A stretch of DNA of 43,189 bases from Nostocales cyanobacterium Centralia_MAG_434 (GTDB lineage Bacteria; Cyanobacteriota; Cyanobacteriia; Cyanobacteriales; Nostocaceae). The translations under genes and the position numbers were made by a program. How positions within the stretch are numbered: position 1 is the stretch's first letter; every line of letters starts with the position of its first letter. Of this stretch, positions 1 through 9,108 are shown one piece after another. A model generated the notes under the pieces. The model was not told where the DNA came from and ran no database searches. It saw only the letters and a list, made by a program, of their open reading frames with translations. The DNA lies in the NCBI GenBank assembly GCA_021324415.1, contig JAJPJF010000465.1, positions 1-43,189 on the forward strand, written 5' to 3'.

Positions 1-7
1 TAGGAGG

Positions 8-98
8 AGCCAGTGCGTTGCGGAGGACAGTCGCGTGGGCGGGTCTCCCGACTTGAGCGAACTGTCCGTTGGGGTTCCCCCCGTTGTAGCAACTGGCG
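8..98. repeat. compound palindromic repeat, outer arms GCCAGT/ACTGGC
   Basis: The outer arms GCCAGT (9-14) and ACTGGC (92-97) enclose a nested pair, GACAGT/ACTGTC, so this looks like one palindromic unit inserted into another. The GGTCTCCC core and the 'GAGCCAGTGCG...GCAACTGGCG' edges are shared with the two repeat units inside the LpxB-like gene at 2767-2895, so they belong to one family. Function unknown. Confidence 0.7.
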
Positions 99-163
99 TT
101 TAGGAGTATTATTTAGGTATTAATTACTAACAATTAATAACTAACAACTAAACAGCTAACTAC

Positions 164-248
164 TATAGCAATCCTAAATGATTCGTAAACACAGAGAAAC
201 CGGGTTTCTGAGGGCTAGCGAATTTGTAACTCAAATAGGATTGCTATA
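164..248. repeat. MITE-like element with 13-bp terminal inverted repeats
   Basis: Perfect inverted ends TATAGCAATCCTA (164-176) and TAGGATTGCTATA (236-248) bound an 85-bp segment. Inside is a near-palindrome, AGAAACCGGGTTTCT (195-209). Related elements occur at 1437-1537, 27594-27679, 29427-29511 and 38756-38834. There is no coding capacity, so any movement would need a transposase in trans (inference). Confidence 0.7.
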
Positions 249-266
249 ACTGTTAACCAATAATGT

Positions 267-968
267 TCAATCTCCGGAATCTCTGACGTTTTTTGATTCT
301 TCAATAGTGACTGCTGACTGTTTGGGGTTCGATGGAGAGGCTGCGCCTCTGGCAAGTTGTTGCTGGGAGAACATTGCTTGGAGAACGGCTGCTGGATCTA
401 TGTAGTTGTTACTGTACTTTAGTCCCCAATGCAGATGAGGTCCCGTTGTACGTCCAGTCATGCCTACTCGACCAATTCTGTAGCCACCTGGTATTTGCTG
501 ACCTTCTGCAATTTGAATCCCACCTGCGCGATCTACCAAATAGCGACGACCATATGCAGTTTCAACTTCTCCTTGCATGTGGCAGTAAGTATGTTGCCAT
601 TCGCCAGATTGAATGACAATATGAGTTCCACAAGCGTTGTGATCCCCAACTTTAATAACTGTACCTGTCCACCAACTGCGAATATAACTGCCTTCTGGAG
701 CAGCAATGTCTAAACCACTGTGAAATTCCCAATTGTTGCCACCAGTAGCAGAACGGCGGTAGCCAAAACCGGATGTGTAGGCTTGAAAATTTTCTACAGG
801 AAATGAGGCTGCTAACCAACTTTTACTAATTGCGGTCTGTTTTGTGTTAGCTTGTGTAGCCTTAACTTTTGCTGGCTTCGGCAGTAGAGTTATTAAACTT
901 ACAATGCTTAATCCTAATACGACTAAGCTACTACCATAAATTGCTACTCTTTGTCGCCGATGACTCAT
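267..968 (-). CDS. M23 family metallopeptidase (membrane-anchored peptidoglycan endopeptidase)
   Basis: This 233-residue protein has an N-terminal signal or anchor segment (about residues 9-30) and a C-terminal LytM/M23 domain (about 60-195). The zinc ligands are visible: the HSGLD motif gives H83 and D87, and GPHLHWG gives H178 and H180. M23 enzymes cut peptide cross-links in peptidoglycan, here in the periplasm. There is no LysM or other targeting domain, and the short tail after residue 200 is low in complexity. The ATG start gives a good positively charged signal region. It stands alone, with repeat elements downstream and a 667-bp gap upstream. The family call is secure, but the exact bond cleaved cannot be read from the sequence. 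Confidence 0.88.
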   Translation of the reverse strand: MSHRRQRVAIYGSSLVVLGLSIVSLITLLPKPAKVKATQANTKQTAISKSWLAASFPVENFQAYTSGFGYRRSATGGNNWEFHSGLDIAAPEGSYIRSWWTGTVIKVGDHNACGTHIVIQSGEWQHTYCHMQGEVETAYGRRYLVDRAGGIQIAEGQQIPGGYRIGRVGMTGRTTGPHLHWGLKYSNNYIDPAAVLQAMFSQQQLARGAASPSNPKQSAVTIEESKNVRDSGD

Positions 969-1104
969 TTTTCATCCCTTAAATTAATACAGTTGTGTTA
1001 TGACTTTTCTCACTTTTCATGTTCCTCTCGTAAGCCTTATGTATTATTTTTATCTTTTACATAGGTCTTACTTGAGGATATTTTGGTATTAAGTGATGGA
1101 GTGG

Positions 1105-1131
1105 AGACTATATATAGCGCGGATATAGTCT
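1105..1131. other. hairpin in the 969-1635 intergenic gap
   Basis: Perfect 9-bp arms AGACTATAT (1105-1113) and ATATAGTCT (1123-1131) surround a 9-nt loop. There is no T-tract, so it is not an obvious terminator. The rest of the 969-1635 gap is AT-rich and holds only the degenerate MITE-like element at 1437-1537. Confidence 0.4.
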
Positions 1132-1436
1132 GAAGGACTGTTAAATTTCAAGTCATCATCAATTGAATTTGAAGATACAGTTTAAAGTAAGTGTTTTAGC
1201 TAAATTGAATAGCCAAGAGTTAATGTTAGCATATTAGGTTACCGATAATGACCGTAGATTCAATTAATGGGAGTTTTACTTACAGATGAAATGTAAATTG
1301 TTTCTTATAATTGGTTACCAGAATTATTGAGTGATAGATTAGGCGATTTATAAACTTAATTTCAGAAAATCTTTTAATAAAGACAATACACGTACAATAT
1401 CGCATTGCCCCTGAGCTTTTATTTTTATAAAAGACC

Positions 1437-1537
1437 ATAGCAATCCGTGTCAGAATTGTAAAAATTAAAAATCTCAGAATCTCAGTTTCTTTAAAAACTG
1501 AGATTCTCGTCCCTCACGCTTAATTTAAGATTGCATA
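1437..1537. repeat. degenerate MITE-like element with internal 13-bp hairpin
   Basis: The left end ATAGCAATCC and right end AAGATTGCATA are degraded versions of the 164-248 element ends. Inside are perfect 13-bp arms, AGAATCTCAGTTT (1476-1488) and AAACTGAGATTCT (1495-1507). The stretch TTGTAAAAATTAAAA is shared with the copy at 29427-29511, which supports a common family. Confidence 0.55.
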
Positions 1538-1635
1538 GAAAAGAATCAGTCAATGGTATGTAGAAATGCTATAAAATCTATGATTAAAATGACCTTCAAA
1601 CGTTGCAGCAACCTTTCGGATGACTCTCATAAGCC

Positions 1636-2019
1636 ATGCTGACTGAAATATTGCCCTTCAGCTTTGAGTTAAGCACTACTGCGATCGCTGGCGCGAGTTT
1701 ATGGTCTCTAGCGCTATATCTAGCTTTCTCACCAGTGAGTGAATGGGTCACTCACCAACTAGACCGCTGGTTTAACTTCGCCGAGCGATCGCTCTACACC
1801 AGCAAAACAGAGTATGAACAGACTCGTAAAGCCAGAGAGTCTCAAAATGCTTTTTACGCTTCTCTACTGAGTATTGTGCCTTTTTTAGCATTTGGCTCTT
1901 TGTGTAACTGGGGCGTTGAACTCAGCTTAGGTCGTAGTTGGGCGATCAGCATTGGGATACTAGCCTGTATTGGTTGTGGTGTTTATGAACTGGGACGGCG
2001 TGATGGAACGTCGGATTGA
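1636..2019 (+). CDS. small membrane protein of unknown function
   Basis: This 127-residue protein has three likely membrane segments: about residues 12-32, 73-92 and 99-118. Between the first two is a charged stretch containing many Lys, Arg and Glu. No catalytic motif or known domain is recognised. The ORF starts at ATG and its last 37 bp overlap the 3' end of the convergent LpxB-like gene, so the two transcripts would be complementary at their ends. It has the look of a conserved cyanobacterial hypothetical, but that is an impression rather than a database result. Confidence 0.7.
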   Translation: MLTEILPFSFELSTTAIAGASLWSLALYLAFSPVSEWVTHQLDRWFNFAERSLYTSKTEYEQTRKARESQNAFYASLLSIVPFLAFGSLCNWGVELSLGRSWAISIGILACIGCGVYELGRRDGTSD

Positions 2020-3398
2020 GAGTTAGGACCTAACTCCTCTTCCACCAGCTGTGCTATCTTCTCAGCTGCTCCAGGTTCACCTCGGATGTTTCTAAGTTTT
2101 GTCTGTATTTCTGCCAATTTTTCTGGATGAGACAGAAAGTCTAGTGCCATTGATGCTACATCTTTTGGTTGGAGTTTTCCTACGAGTTCTGGCACGATCA
2201 TTTCTTTTGCCCAAATGTTAGGCCATGCTAATAAACTCTTACGTCTTAGAAATAGCCAGTTAATGAACTTGGCAAACAAGGAACCAACTAGAGGCAAATT
2301 GGCTAAAAGTCCTGGTAACCCATCCCAAGAGCGCATCGCGTCTAGTTGTTGTGTTGGGAGCAAAACAATCATCGGGACTGCTAAAGCACCTAGTTCAGCA
2401 GTGTTTGCTCCTACTGTAGTCAAGCAGAGGGTACACTGGGATAATAAGTCATAGGCAGGTGTTTGAGTCCACAAATCTACAGATAGGCCAGCAGCTGTTT
2501 GTAAAATAGGATGTTCAGACTCGACTAATTTAGCTGAAACTTTCCCAAAGGTTTCAACAAAAGGGTTTTTCTGGGGATCGGCAAAACTGGCTAAAGTTTG
2601 TAAATCCAAAGTTGGAGCAACAGGAATGACAAACCTAGTCTCTGGTCTTTTTGCATGAATATCCTGTGCGATCGCCAAAGTCAATGGCAAGCCTTGCATC
2701 AATTTTGCTGCTTTTGATCCAGGGAGTAAGCCAATGAGTTGGGAGGAGGACGAGGGGGAAGAGGGGGACAAGGGGAGCCAGTGCGGTCTTGGGGTCTCCC
2801 CAAGTGGAGCAACTGGCGTGGACAAGGGGGACAAGGGGGACAAGGGGAGCCAGTGCGGTCTTGGGGTCTCCCCAAGTGGAGCAACTGGCGTGGACGAGGG
2901 GGATATTCCTGTTTGAGCTTCTACCATCAAATCTCCGACAACTGTAAATTTATGGGCATATTTCTGAGGTACATGGTCCGAGACTTGGGGTTTCATGACT
3001 CCAAAACGGTCGATTAAGTTGTGCCAACGTGCTTCCCACTCAGCGTAAACAATAGTGCGATAACCAAGCCTTTTGCCAATCAAAACAGCAAAAAATTGAT
3101 CCCCTCCTAGAAAAACAACCACACCCCGATTTCGCCAGTCCCAATTTTCAATGGTTTTGCCCCAAAGCAAAAACTTCCAAAAATACTCTGGTGCTTGCAC
3201 TCGGTCTACTTCTGGAAAAGACTGAGCAATTGCAGCCTCTTTGCCACTCGCATTAGGGCAAGGTGACAAAACTACGGAAATCCTGACTTGGGAACGGTCA
3301 TTTCCCAGTTTTTGCCGCAATGCTTTTACTACTGGACGTACCCATGTTGTGACTTCTCCAGGACCATTGGAAAGAATCAAAATATCAGTATCTGTCAT
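1983..3398 (-). CDS. lipid-A-disaccharide synthase-related glycosyltransferase (LpxB-like) with repeat-derived insertion
   Basis: This 471-residue protein opens with an LpxB-like N-terminal Rossmann half (ILILSNGPGEV, GGDQFF) and has a nucleotide-sugar-binding half starting at QLIGLLPGSKAAKLM. The family resembles LpxB, which joins UDP-diacylglucosamine to lipid X, but this cyanobacterial branch is usually annotated only as LpxB-related, so its substrate is uncertain. About 50 residues between VVGDLMVEAQTG and QLIGLLPG are low-complexity Ser/Pro/Leu. They come from two identical 57-bp palindromic repeats plus GACAAGGGG tandem units, and the reading frame is intact. The insertion lies in the inter-domain linker, where it may be tolerated. 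The gene is convergent with 1636-2019. Confidence 0.85.
   Translation of the reverse strand: MTDTDILILSNGPGEVTTWVRPVVKALRQKLGNDRSQVRISVVLSPCPNASGKEAAIAQSFPEVDRVQAPEYFWKFLLWGKTIENWDWRNRGVVVFLGGDQFFAVLIGKRLGYRTIVYAEWEARWHNLIDRFGVMKPQVSDHVPQKYAHKFTVVGDLMVEAQTGISPSSTPVAPLGETPRPHWLPLSPLSPLSTPVAPLGETPRPHWLPLSPSSPSSSSQLIGLLPGSKAAKLMQGLPLTLAIAQDIHAKRPETRFVIPVAPTLDLQTLASFADPQKNPFVETFGKVSAKLVESEHPILQTAAGLSVDLWTQTPAYDLLSQCTLCLTTVGANTAELGALAVPMIVLLPTQQLDAMRSWDGLPGLLANLPLVGSLFAKFINWLFLRRKSLLAWPNIWAKEMIVPELVGKLQPKDVASMALDFLSHPEKLAEIQTKLRNIRGEPGAAEKIAQLVEEELGPNSQSDVPSRRPSS
2767..2895. repeat. two identical 57-bp palindromic repeats inside a coding sequence
   Basis: Units at 2767-2823 and 2839-2895 are identical and spaced by 72 bp, exactly 24 codons. 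Each contains nested palindromes: GCCAGT...ACTGGC outside, and CTTGGGG TCT CCCCAAG inside. The flanks and spacer are GACAAGGGGG-type short tandem repeats. Both lie in frame within the LpxB-like gene. The family matches the compound repeat at 8-98. Confidence 0.85.
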
Positions 3399-3549
3399 TT
3401 GTTATTTGCCGTTTTTTGAAAAAAGAGAGTGGGCGTAAGGGATTTGCATACACTCGAATGCATGAAAACAGTTCATGTTCCCTAAGGCTCATTAGGTCGT
3501 CCATTTTAAGAAGAAGGAGTATTGAAGGCCTAAAAGTAGGCTAATAAGC

Positions 3550-3597
3550 TGATTAATTGGTTTTCAAACATAGTGATTAATTGGTTTTCAAACATAG
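3550..3597. repeat. perfect 24-bp tandem duplication upstream of chlH
   Basis: The unit TGATTAATTGGTTTTCAAAC followed by ATAG occurs twice head to tail, at 3550-3573 and 3574-3597. It sits about 300 bp before chlH, in the 500-bp gap shared with the divergently transcribed LpxB-like gene. It could be a duplicated regulator site or a simple slippage product; the sequence does not decide. Confidence 0.7.
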
Positions 3598-3794
3598 ATT
3601 TGTCTTAAACACCACCTGAGGAAGGGTCCCACTTTTCAGGAGGTTCTATGGTTTGTTAATTTTTTGTTACATTTTTGTGAGTGAATACTCTTAAAATAAG
3701 TTAATATTTTTTAAAAAACATTTCTTTTTTTATATCGTTTTGTGTCAGATAGACGACAAAATGCCCACTGAACAAGCATTTTCTGATAAAAAAA

Positions 3795-3827
3795 ACTCAG
3801 ATTCCTTAATAGAGAGGAAGTCTGAGT
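3795..3827 (+). promoter_or_regulatory. chlH leader hairpin
   Basis: ACTCAGATTCCT (3795-3806) can pair with AGGAAGTCTGAGT (3815-3827), leaving one bulged base and an 8-nt loop. It ends 72 nt before the chlH ATG and is not followed by a T-tract, so it is more likely a 5'-UTR stability or regulatory hairpin than a terminator. No known riboswitch class is recognised. Confidence 0.45.
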
Positions 3828-3899
3828 GGCAGATGAATGCCAAACAGTACTTAACAATAGAGAACACCAGAGAACACGCATCAAAGGAGCCTCATAAGC

Positions 3900-6800
3900 A
3901 TGTTCACCCACGTCAAGTCCACCATTAGACATATGACGCCTGATAATTTGCGCGGACGGCGTTTAATTAAGGTGGTCTATGTCGTGTTAGAGTCCCAATA
4001 CCAGAGTGCCTTGTCACAAGCGGTTCGGGCGATTAACGAAAATAATCCTGACCTAGCGATAGAAATCAGTGGTTACTTAATTGAGGAACTCCGAGACCCA
4101 GAAAACTACGAGGAGTTTAAACGGGACATCGAGAGCGCCAATATTTTTATTGCCTCACTCATTTTTATCGAGGATTTAGCCCAGAAATTAGTAGCAGCAG
4201 TATCACCGCAGCGCGATCGCTTGGACGTTGCCGTAGTCTTTCCTTCTATGCCAGAAGTGATGCGCCTAAATAAAATGGGTAGCTTTTCTCTGGCACAGTT
4301 GGGTCAGTCTAAAAGCGTGATAGCACAGTTCATGCGAAAGCGCAAGGAAAAATCCGGCGCGGGTTTCCAAGATGGAATGCTGAAACTACTGAGAACACTG
4401 CCGCAAGTGCTAAAGTACCTCCCTATGGACAAAGCACAGGACGCACGACATTTCATGCTCAGCTTTCAGTATTGGCTAGGTGGTTCGCCAGAGAACCTGG
4501 AGAACTTCTTACTGATGCTAGCGGATAAATATGTATTGAAAGGTGTTCAGACGCGAAATTCTGCGTCCTTAGAATATAAAGAACCAGTTGTTTATCCTGA
4601 TATGGGGATTTGGCATCCTTTGGCACCCTCAATGTTTGAGGATGTTAGGGAATACCTCAACTGGTATATGAGCCGTAAGGATATAACTAGTGATTTAAAA
4701 GACCCATTAGCACCATGTATTGGGTTAGTACTACAACGTACGCACTTGGTGACAGGTGATGATGCTCACTATGTCGCAATAGTGCAAGAGCTTGAAGCCA
4801 GAGGTGCAAGGGTTATTCCTGTATTCGCTGGGGGGTTGGACTTCTCAAAACCCGTCGATGCGTACTTTTATGATCCAAGTCACCAAAAACAGGGAACAGC
4901 TTCTCACGCTCTTGTAGATGCAGTCGTCTCACTGACTGGTTTTGCATTGGTGGGTGGACCAGCACGTCAAGACCATCCCAAGGCGATTGAAGCTCTCAAG
5001 CGTTTGAATTGTCCTTATATGGTTGTGCTACCTCTGGTGTTCCAAACAACAGAGGAATGGATTAATAGTGATTTGGGTCTACACCCGATTCAAGTTGCTT
5101 TGCAAATTGCAATTCCTGAATTGGATGGTGCGATTGAACCAATTATTTTGTCGGGACGTGATGGAGCAACAGGAAAAGCGATCGCCCTACAAGATCGTGT
5201 CGAGTCCGTTGCCCAACGTGTTCTAAAATGGGCAAACCTACGGCGTAAGCCGAAGTTGGACAAGAAAGTTGCAATCACCGTGTTCAGCTTTCCACCAGAT
5301 AAAGGTAATGTAGGAACTGCTGCTTACTTGGATGTTTTTGGCTCTATTTACGAGGTGATGAAAGCCCTCAAGAATAATGGCTATGACGTGCAAGATTTGC
5401 CCGCAAGTACTCAAGAGTTGATGGAACAAGTCATCCATGACGCACAAGCGCAGTACAGCAGCCCTGAACTTAACATTGCCTACCGGATGTCAGTTCCTGA
5501 ATATGAAGAACTCACACCATACTCTCAAAGGTTAGAAGAGAACTGGGGACCACCACCAGGACATCTCAACAGCGATGGTCAAAACCTACTGATTTACGGT
5601 AAACACTTCGGTAATGTGTTTATTGGAGTGCAACCGACATTTGGTTACGAAGGTGACCCAATGCGGCTACTGTTTTCTCGTTCCGCAAGTCCGCACCACG
5701 GTTTCGCTGCTTACTACACCTACCTAGAAGAGATTTGGAAAGCTGACGCCGTATTGCACTTTGGCACTCATGGTTCTTTGGAATTCATGCCAGGCAAACA
5801 AATGGGGATGTCTGGGGAGTGTTATCCTGATAACCTGATTGGTTCGATCCCCAATCTCTACTACTACGCAGCAAATAATCCTAGTGAGGCGACAATTGCT
5901 AAGCGTCGTAGCTATGCAGAGACAATTTCCTATTTAACTCCTCCTGCAGAAAATGCCGGTTTATATAAAGGTTTGAAGGAACTTAGTGATTTGATTGGTT
6001 CCTACCAAACCCTGAAAGACTCTGGACGTGGCATTCCTATTGTTAATACCATCATGGATAAATGCCGGATGGTAAATTTGGACAAGGATATCGACATACC
6101 AGAGACTGACGCCAAAGATATGACCGTTGAAGAGCGGGATACTATTGTTGGCGTGGTATACCGCAAGTTGATGGAGATTGAATCCAGACTCTTACCATGT
6201 GGGTTACACGTCATTGGAAAACCCCCCAGTGCAGAGGAAGCAATTGCGACCTTAGTCAACATTGCCAGCTTGGATCGTTCTGAGGAAGAAATTCCCAGTT
6301 TGCCACGAATTATTGCTAGCAGTGTCGGGCGAGATATCGACGAAATTTACCAAAACAGCGACAAAGGCGTATTGGAAGATGTCCAGTTGCTGCAAGATAT
6401 CACAATGGCAACCCGCGCTGCAGTTTCTGCGCTTGTCCAAGAGCAAACCGATGCTGAAGGTAGGGTTTCCCTGGTTTCCAAGCTCAACTTTTTCAATATG
6501 GGTAAGAAAGAGCCTTGGATACAAGCGGTTGTGGATTTGGGATTCCCCATCTTAGACTCTAATTCCCAATTTTCCAATCCCAAATCTAAAATCCAAAGTC
6601 TATTTGAGTATTTGGAGTTTTGTCTACAACAAGTTTGTGCTGACAATGAATTAGGAGCATTGCTGAAAGGGTTAGAAGGTGAGTACATTCTACCTGGGCC
6701 TGGTGGTGATCCTATCCGTAACCCGGATGTTTTGCCCACAGGTAAAAATATCCACGCCCTTGATCCCCAAGCAATTCCTACCACTGCTGCTGTGCAATCA

Positions 6801-7928
6801 GCCAAAATTGTCGTAGACAGGCTCTTGGCACGTCAATCAGCAGACAACGGCGGTAAGTATCCAGAAACCATTGCCTGTGTTTTGTGGGGAACAGATAACA
6901 TCAAAACCTACGGGGAATCACTAGCACAAATTATGTGGATGATAGGTGTACGACCTGTTCCTGATGCTCTAGGAAGAGTCAATAAGTTAGAATTGATACC
7001 TCTAGAAGAGTTGGGACGTCCTCGCATTGATGTAGTGATCAACTGCTCTGGTGTATTTCGCGACCTATTTATCAATCAGATGAATCTGCTTGATCAAGGC
7101 GTGAAGATGGCAGCGGAAGCTGATGAGCCTCCTTCTATGAATTATGTCCGTAAACATGCCCTGCAGCAAGCAGAAGAAATGGGGATCAATTTGCGCCAAG
7201 CTGCAACTCGCGTCTTTTCCAATGCTTCTGGTTCATACTCGTCAAATATCAATTTAGCAGTAGAAAACAGCACTTGGGAGAGCGAAGCAGAATTGCAAGA
7301 AATGTATCTGAAGCGGAAGTCTTTTGCTTTCAGTGCTGATAACCCCGGTAGCATGGAACAATCTCGGCAGATTTTTGAAAGCACCTTGAAAACAGCTGAG
7401 GCGACTTTCCAAAATCTTGACTCTTCCGAGATCAGCTTGACAGATGTTTCTCACTACTTCGACTCTGATCCCACTAAGGTTGTTAGCAGCTTGCGGGGTG
7501 ATGGCAAAACACCAGCATCATACATTGCTGATACAACGACAGCTCATGCTCAAGTTCGTACTTTATCAGAGACCGTGCGTTTGGATGCCCGTACCAAGTT
7601 GTTGAATCCTAAGTGGTATGAGGGTATGCTGTCTCACGGTTATGAAGGTGTGCGGGAACTGTCAAAGCGGTTGGTCAATACAATGGGTTGGAGTGCAACT
7701 GCTGGTGCTGTTGATAACTGGATCTATGAGGATACCAATGCCACATTTATTCAGGATGAAGCAATGCGCAATCGCTTGATGAATCTCAATCCTCATTCTT
7801 TCCGAAAGGTTGTAAGCACTTTGTTGGAAGTGAATGGTCGTGGTTATTGGGAGACAAGTGAAAGCAATTTAGAATTGCTACGCGAGTTGTATCAGGAGGT
7901 TGAAGATCGAATAGAAGGGATTGAGTAG
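3900..7928 (+). CDS. chlH: magnesium chelatase subunit H (ChlH)
   Basis: This 1342-residue large subunit of Mg-chelatase binds protoporphyrin IX. With ChlI and ChlD (not in this window) it inserts Mg2+ in an ATP-dependent step, the first committed step to chlorophyll. The N-terminus [10 protein letters not shown] and the motifs [15 protein letters not shown] and [20 protein letters not shown] are hallmark CobN/ChlH sequence. The ATG start reproduces the usual family N-terminus. Residues 885-899 are a Ser/Asn/Lys-rich stretch encoded by a repeat-like sequence (6555-6599), which appears to be an in-frame insertion and may explain a length slightly above the roughly 1330 usual. A leader hairpin (3795-3827) and an intrinsic terminator (7956-7985) suggest a single-gene transcript. 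Confidence 0.97.
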   Translation: MFTHVKSTIRHMTPDNLRGRRLIKVVYVVLESQYQSALSQAVRAINENNPDLAIEISGYLIEELRDPENYEEFKRDIESANIFIASLIFIEDLAQKLVAAVSPQRDRLDVAVVFPSMPEVMRLNKMGSFSLAQLGQSKSVIAQFMRKRKEKSGAGFQDGMLKLLRTLPQVLKYLPMDKAQDARHFMLSFQYWLGGSPENLENFLLMLADKYVLKGVQTRNSASLEYKEPVVYPDMGIWHPLAPSMFEDVREYLNWYMSRKDITSDLKDPLAPCIGLVLQRTHLVTGDDAHYVAIVQELEARGARVIPVFAGGLDFSKPVDAYFYDPSHQKQGTASHALVDAVVSLTGFALVGGPARQDHPKAIEALKRLNCPYMVVLPLVFQTTEEWINSDLGLHPIQVALQIAIPELDGAIEPIILSGRDGATGKAIALQDRVESVAQRVLKWANLRRKPKLDKKVAITVFSFPPDKGNVGTAAYLDVFGSIYEVMKALKNNGYDVQDLPASTQELMEQVIHDAQAQYSSPELNIAYRMSVPEYEELTPYSQRLEENWGPPPGHLNSDGQNLLIYGKHFGNVFIGVQPTFGYEGDPMRLLFSRSASPHHGFAAYYTYLEEIWKADAVLHFGTHGSLEFMPGKQMGMSGECYPDNLIGSIPNLYYYAANNPSEATIAKRRSYAETISYLTPPAENAGLYKGLKELSDLIGSYQTLKDSGRGIPIVNTIMDKCRMVNLDKDIDIPETDAKDMTVEERDTIVGVVYRKLMEIESRLLPCGLHVIGKPPSAEEAIATLVNIASLDRSEEEIPSLPRIIASSVGRDIDEIYQNSDKGVLEDVQLLQDITMATRAAVSALVQEQTDAEGRVSLVSKLNFFNMGKKEPWIQAVVDLGFPILDSNSQFSNPKSKIQSLFEYLEFCLQQVCADNELGALLKGLEGEYILPGPGGDPIRNPDVLPTGKNIHALDPQAIPTTAAVQSAKIVVDRLLARQSADNGGKYPETIACVLWGTDNIKTYGESLAQIMWMIGVRPVPDALGRVNKLELIPLEELGRPRIDVVINCSGVFRDLFINQMNLLDQGVKMAAEADEPPSMNYVRKHALQQAEEMGINLRQAATRVFSNASGSYSSNINLAVENSTWESEAELQEMYLKRKSFAFSADNPGSMEQSRQIFESTLKTAEATFQNLDSSEISLTDVSHYFDSDPTKVVSSLRGDGKTPASYIADTTTAHAQVRTLSETVRLDARTKLLNPKWYEGMLSHGYEGVRELSKRLVNTMGWSATAGAVDNWIYEDTNATFIQDEAMRNRLMNLNPHSFRKVVSTLLEVNGRGYWETSESNLELLRELYQEVEDRIEGIE
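6555..6599. repeat. repeat-like insertion within chlH
   Basis: The sequence CCAATCCCAAATCTAAAATC followed by CAAA resembles the AATCC/AAATCTAAAATCC iterated spacer repeats common in filamentous cyanobacteria (recalled, not searched). It encodes the polar stretch around [15 protein letters not shown], between well-conserved ChlH blocks, and preserves the frame. Confidence 0.5.
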
Positions 7929-7955
7929 GTTCTAAATCTTTAGTAACTCCACAAG

Positions 7956-7985
7956 TAGAGACGTTGATATAACGTCTCTATTTTT
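7956..7985 (+). terminator. intrinsic terminator of chlH
   Basis: The stem TAGAGACGTT/AACGTCTCTA (10 bp, arms 7956-7965 and 7971-7980) has a GATAT loop and is followed by TTTTT. It begins 28 bp after the chlH stop and separates chlH from hicA. Confidence 0.85.
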
Positions 7986-8082
7986 GTGTCAATTTGTCTC
8001 AAGAATTCAACAAGTTGGTAGAAAGAGAAATTTCGACTTTGGTAGGATTAAATAGATAATCTAAGAGCTTTATTCAAATATC

Positions 8083-8349
8083 GTGAGTCAACAAGACCAA
8101 CTTTTATCTAAAATTCTCTTGGGAGTATCCGATGCAGACATTCCTTTTGTTCAATTGTGGCAACTATTGAACAAATTAGGCTTTGATGAACGTATTCGTG
8201 GTAGTCATTATATATTCACCAAAAAAGATGTTGAGGAAATCTTAAACCTACAACACAGCAAAGGAAAAGCCAAACCCTATCAAGTTAAAAAAGTTCGTGA
8301 GGTACTTCTTAAGTATCAGCTAGGAGGTCAAGATCATGCTCCGATATGA
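8083..8349 (+). CDS. hicA: HicA-family mRNA interferase toxin
   Basis: This 88-residue protein has the small dsRBD-like HicA fold. The region LLNKLGFDERIRGSHYIF carries the G-S-H motif whose His is catalytic in HicA toxins, which cleave mRNA when not held by HicB. The start is GTG at 8083, as no ATG is available in the right place. It overlaps hicB by 14 bp, so the pair is translationally coupled. The C-terminal extension after the fold contains a K-rich stretch. The pairing with a HicB-like protein makes the call firm, although toxicity is untested. Confidence 0.85.
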   Translation: MSQQDQLLSKILLGVSDADIPFVQLWQLLNKLGFDERIRGSHYIFTKKDVEEILNLQHSKGKAKPYQVKKVREVLLKYQLGGQDHAPI

Positions 8350-8611
8350 AATCGGAATCTACTGGAGTGAAGAAGACCAAGCATTTATTGCTGAAGTTCC
8401 AGAATTACCAGGTTGTGCTGCAGATGGTTCTACCTACCAAGAGGCATTACAAAATGTAGAAGTTGTTATGCAAGAGTGGATTAAGACAGCAAAAGAGTTG
8501 AAGCGTTCAATTCCTGAACCAAAGCATAACAAAATGTCTGTTGAATTGCTCGAGACTGAAGCACCACAAGCACTCCCTGAAGATTCAATAGTTAGTTTAA
8601 ATTTGTTATGA
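8336..8611 (+). CDS. hicB: HicB-family antitoxin
   Basis: This 91-residue protein has the RNase-H-like HicB N-domain, with the signature FIAEVPELPGCAADG and the following EALQNVEVVMQEW helix. HicB neutralises HicA and normally represses its own operon through a C-terminal DNA-binding domain. Here the C-terminus (about 65-91) is short and acidic with no clear helix-turn-helix or ribbon-helix-helix, so autoregulation by HicB is uncertain. The ATG lies inside the 3' end of hicA, and a purine-rich AGGAGG element (within 8321-8328) precedes it at good spacing. Confidence 0.87.
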   Translation: MLRYEIGIYWSEEDQAFIAEVPELPGCAADGSTYQEALQNVEVVMQEWIKTAKELKRSIPEPKHNKMSVELLETEAPQALPEDSIVSLNLL

Positions 8612-8618
8612 ATTTCTG

Positions 8619-9107
8619 TTAGAGCTTGAGACCCATGATGATCAAATCGCATTCAACACCATCAAGGTCTGCAACTTTGGGTAAATGTCCCCAACGTTGA
8701 AAGTTGAATTTTTGAAATAACTTCAAACTCGGGAGATTGTGGGCAAAAATTAAGCTTAATAAGGTCTTTATACCCAACCTAGGACTGCAGTGGATGGCTT
8801 GTGTTAAAAGTTGCTGTCCTAACCCACGTCGATGATATTGTGGTGCAATGTAAATACTAATCTCAGCAGTTGCATAGTAAGCTGGTCGCCCATAAAAGGA
8901 CTGAAAACTCAGCCATCCAGCAACCACATCCTCTACTTCAATGATCCAAAGGGGATGTTTTGAAGGGGATCGGTTATGAAACCAAGATAGACGGCTTTCG
9001 CACGACACTGGCTCTAAATCAGCAGTTGCTAGCCGATTAGGAATTGCAGAATTGTAAATAGCCACAATTGCTGGCAAATCAGCTTCAGTAGCATCACGAA
9101 TAGTCAT
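8619..9107 (-). CDS. GNAT N-acetyltransferase, phosphinothricin acetyltransferase-like
   Basis: This 162-residue protein is a complete GNAT domain. The acetyl-CoA pyrophosphate-binding loop is visible as YHRRGLGQQLL (R/Q-x-x-G-x-G), preceded by the beta-strand AEISIYIAPQ. The N-terminal MTIRDATEADLPAIVAIYN matches the PAT/MnaT subfamily, which acetylates amino groups of compounds such as phosphinothricin or methionine derivatives. The substrate here cannot be assigned. The sequence directly upstream of the ATG on its coding strand is a pyrimidine-rich tandem repeat (9109-9139) with no Shine-Dalgarno, which is unusual. It is convergent with hicB. Confidence 0.85.
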   Translation of the reverse strand: MTIRDATEADLPAIVAIYNSAIPNRLATADLEPVSCESRLSWFHNRSPSKHPLWIIEVEDVVAGWLSFQSFYGRPAYYATAEISIYIAPQYHRRGLGQQLLTQAIHCSPRLGIKTLLSLIFAHNLPSLKLFQKFNFQRWGHLPKVADLDGVECDLIIMGLKL

Positions 9108-9108
9108 T

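Noticed and set aside
2699-3017. Open frames in other phases across the LpxB-like insertion (2699-2884, 2734-2916, 2739-3017)
   Set aside because: They are readings of the repeat DNA in the wrong frames.
5023-7454. Several 60- to 150-codon open frames overlapping chlH
   Set aside because: Antisense or out-of-frame shadows of a strongly conserved gene.
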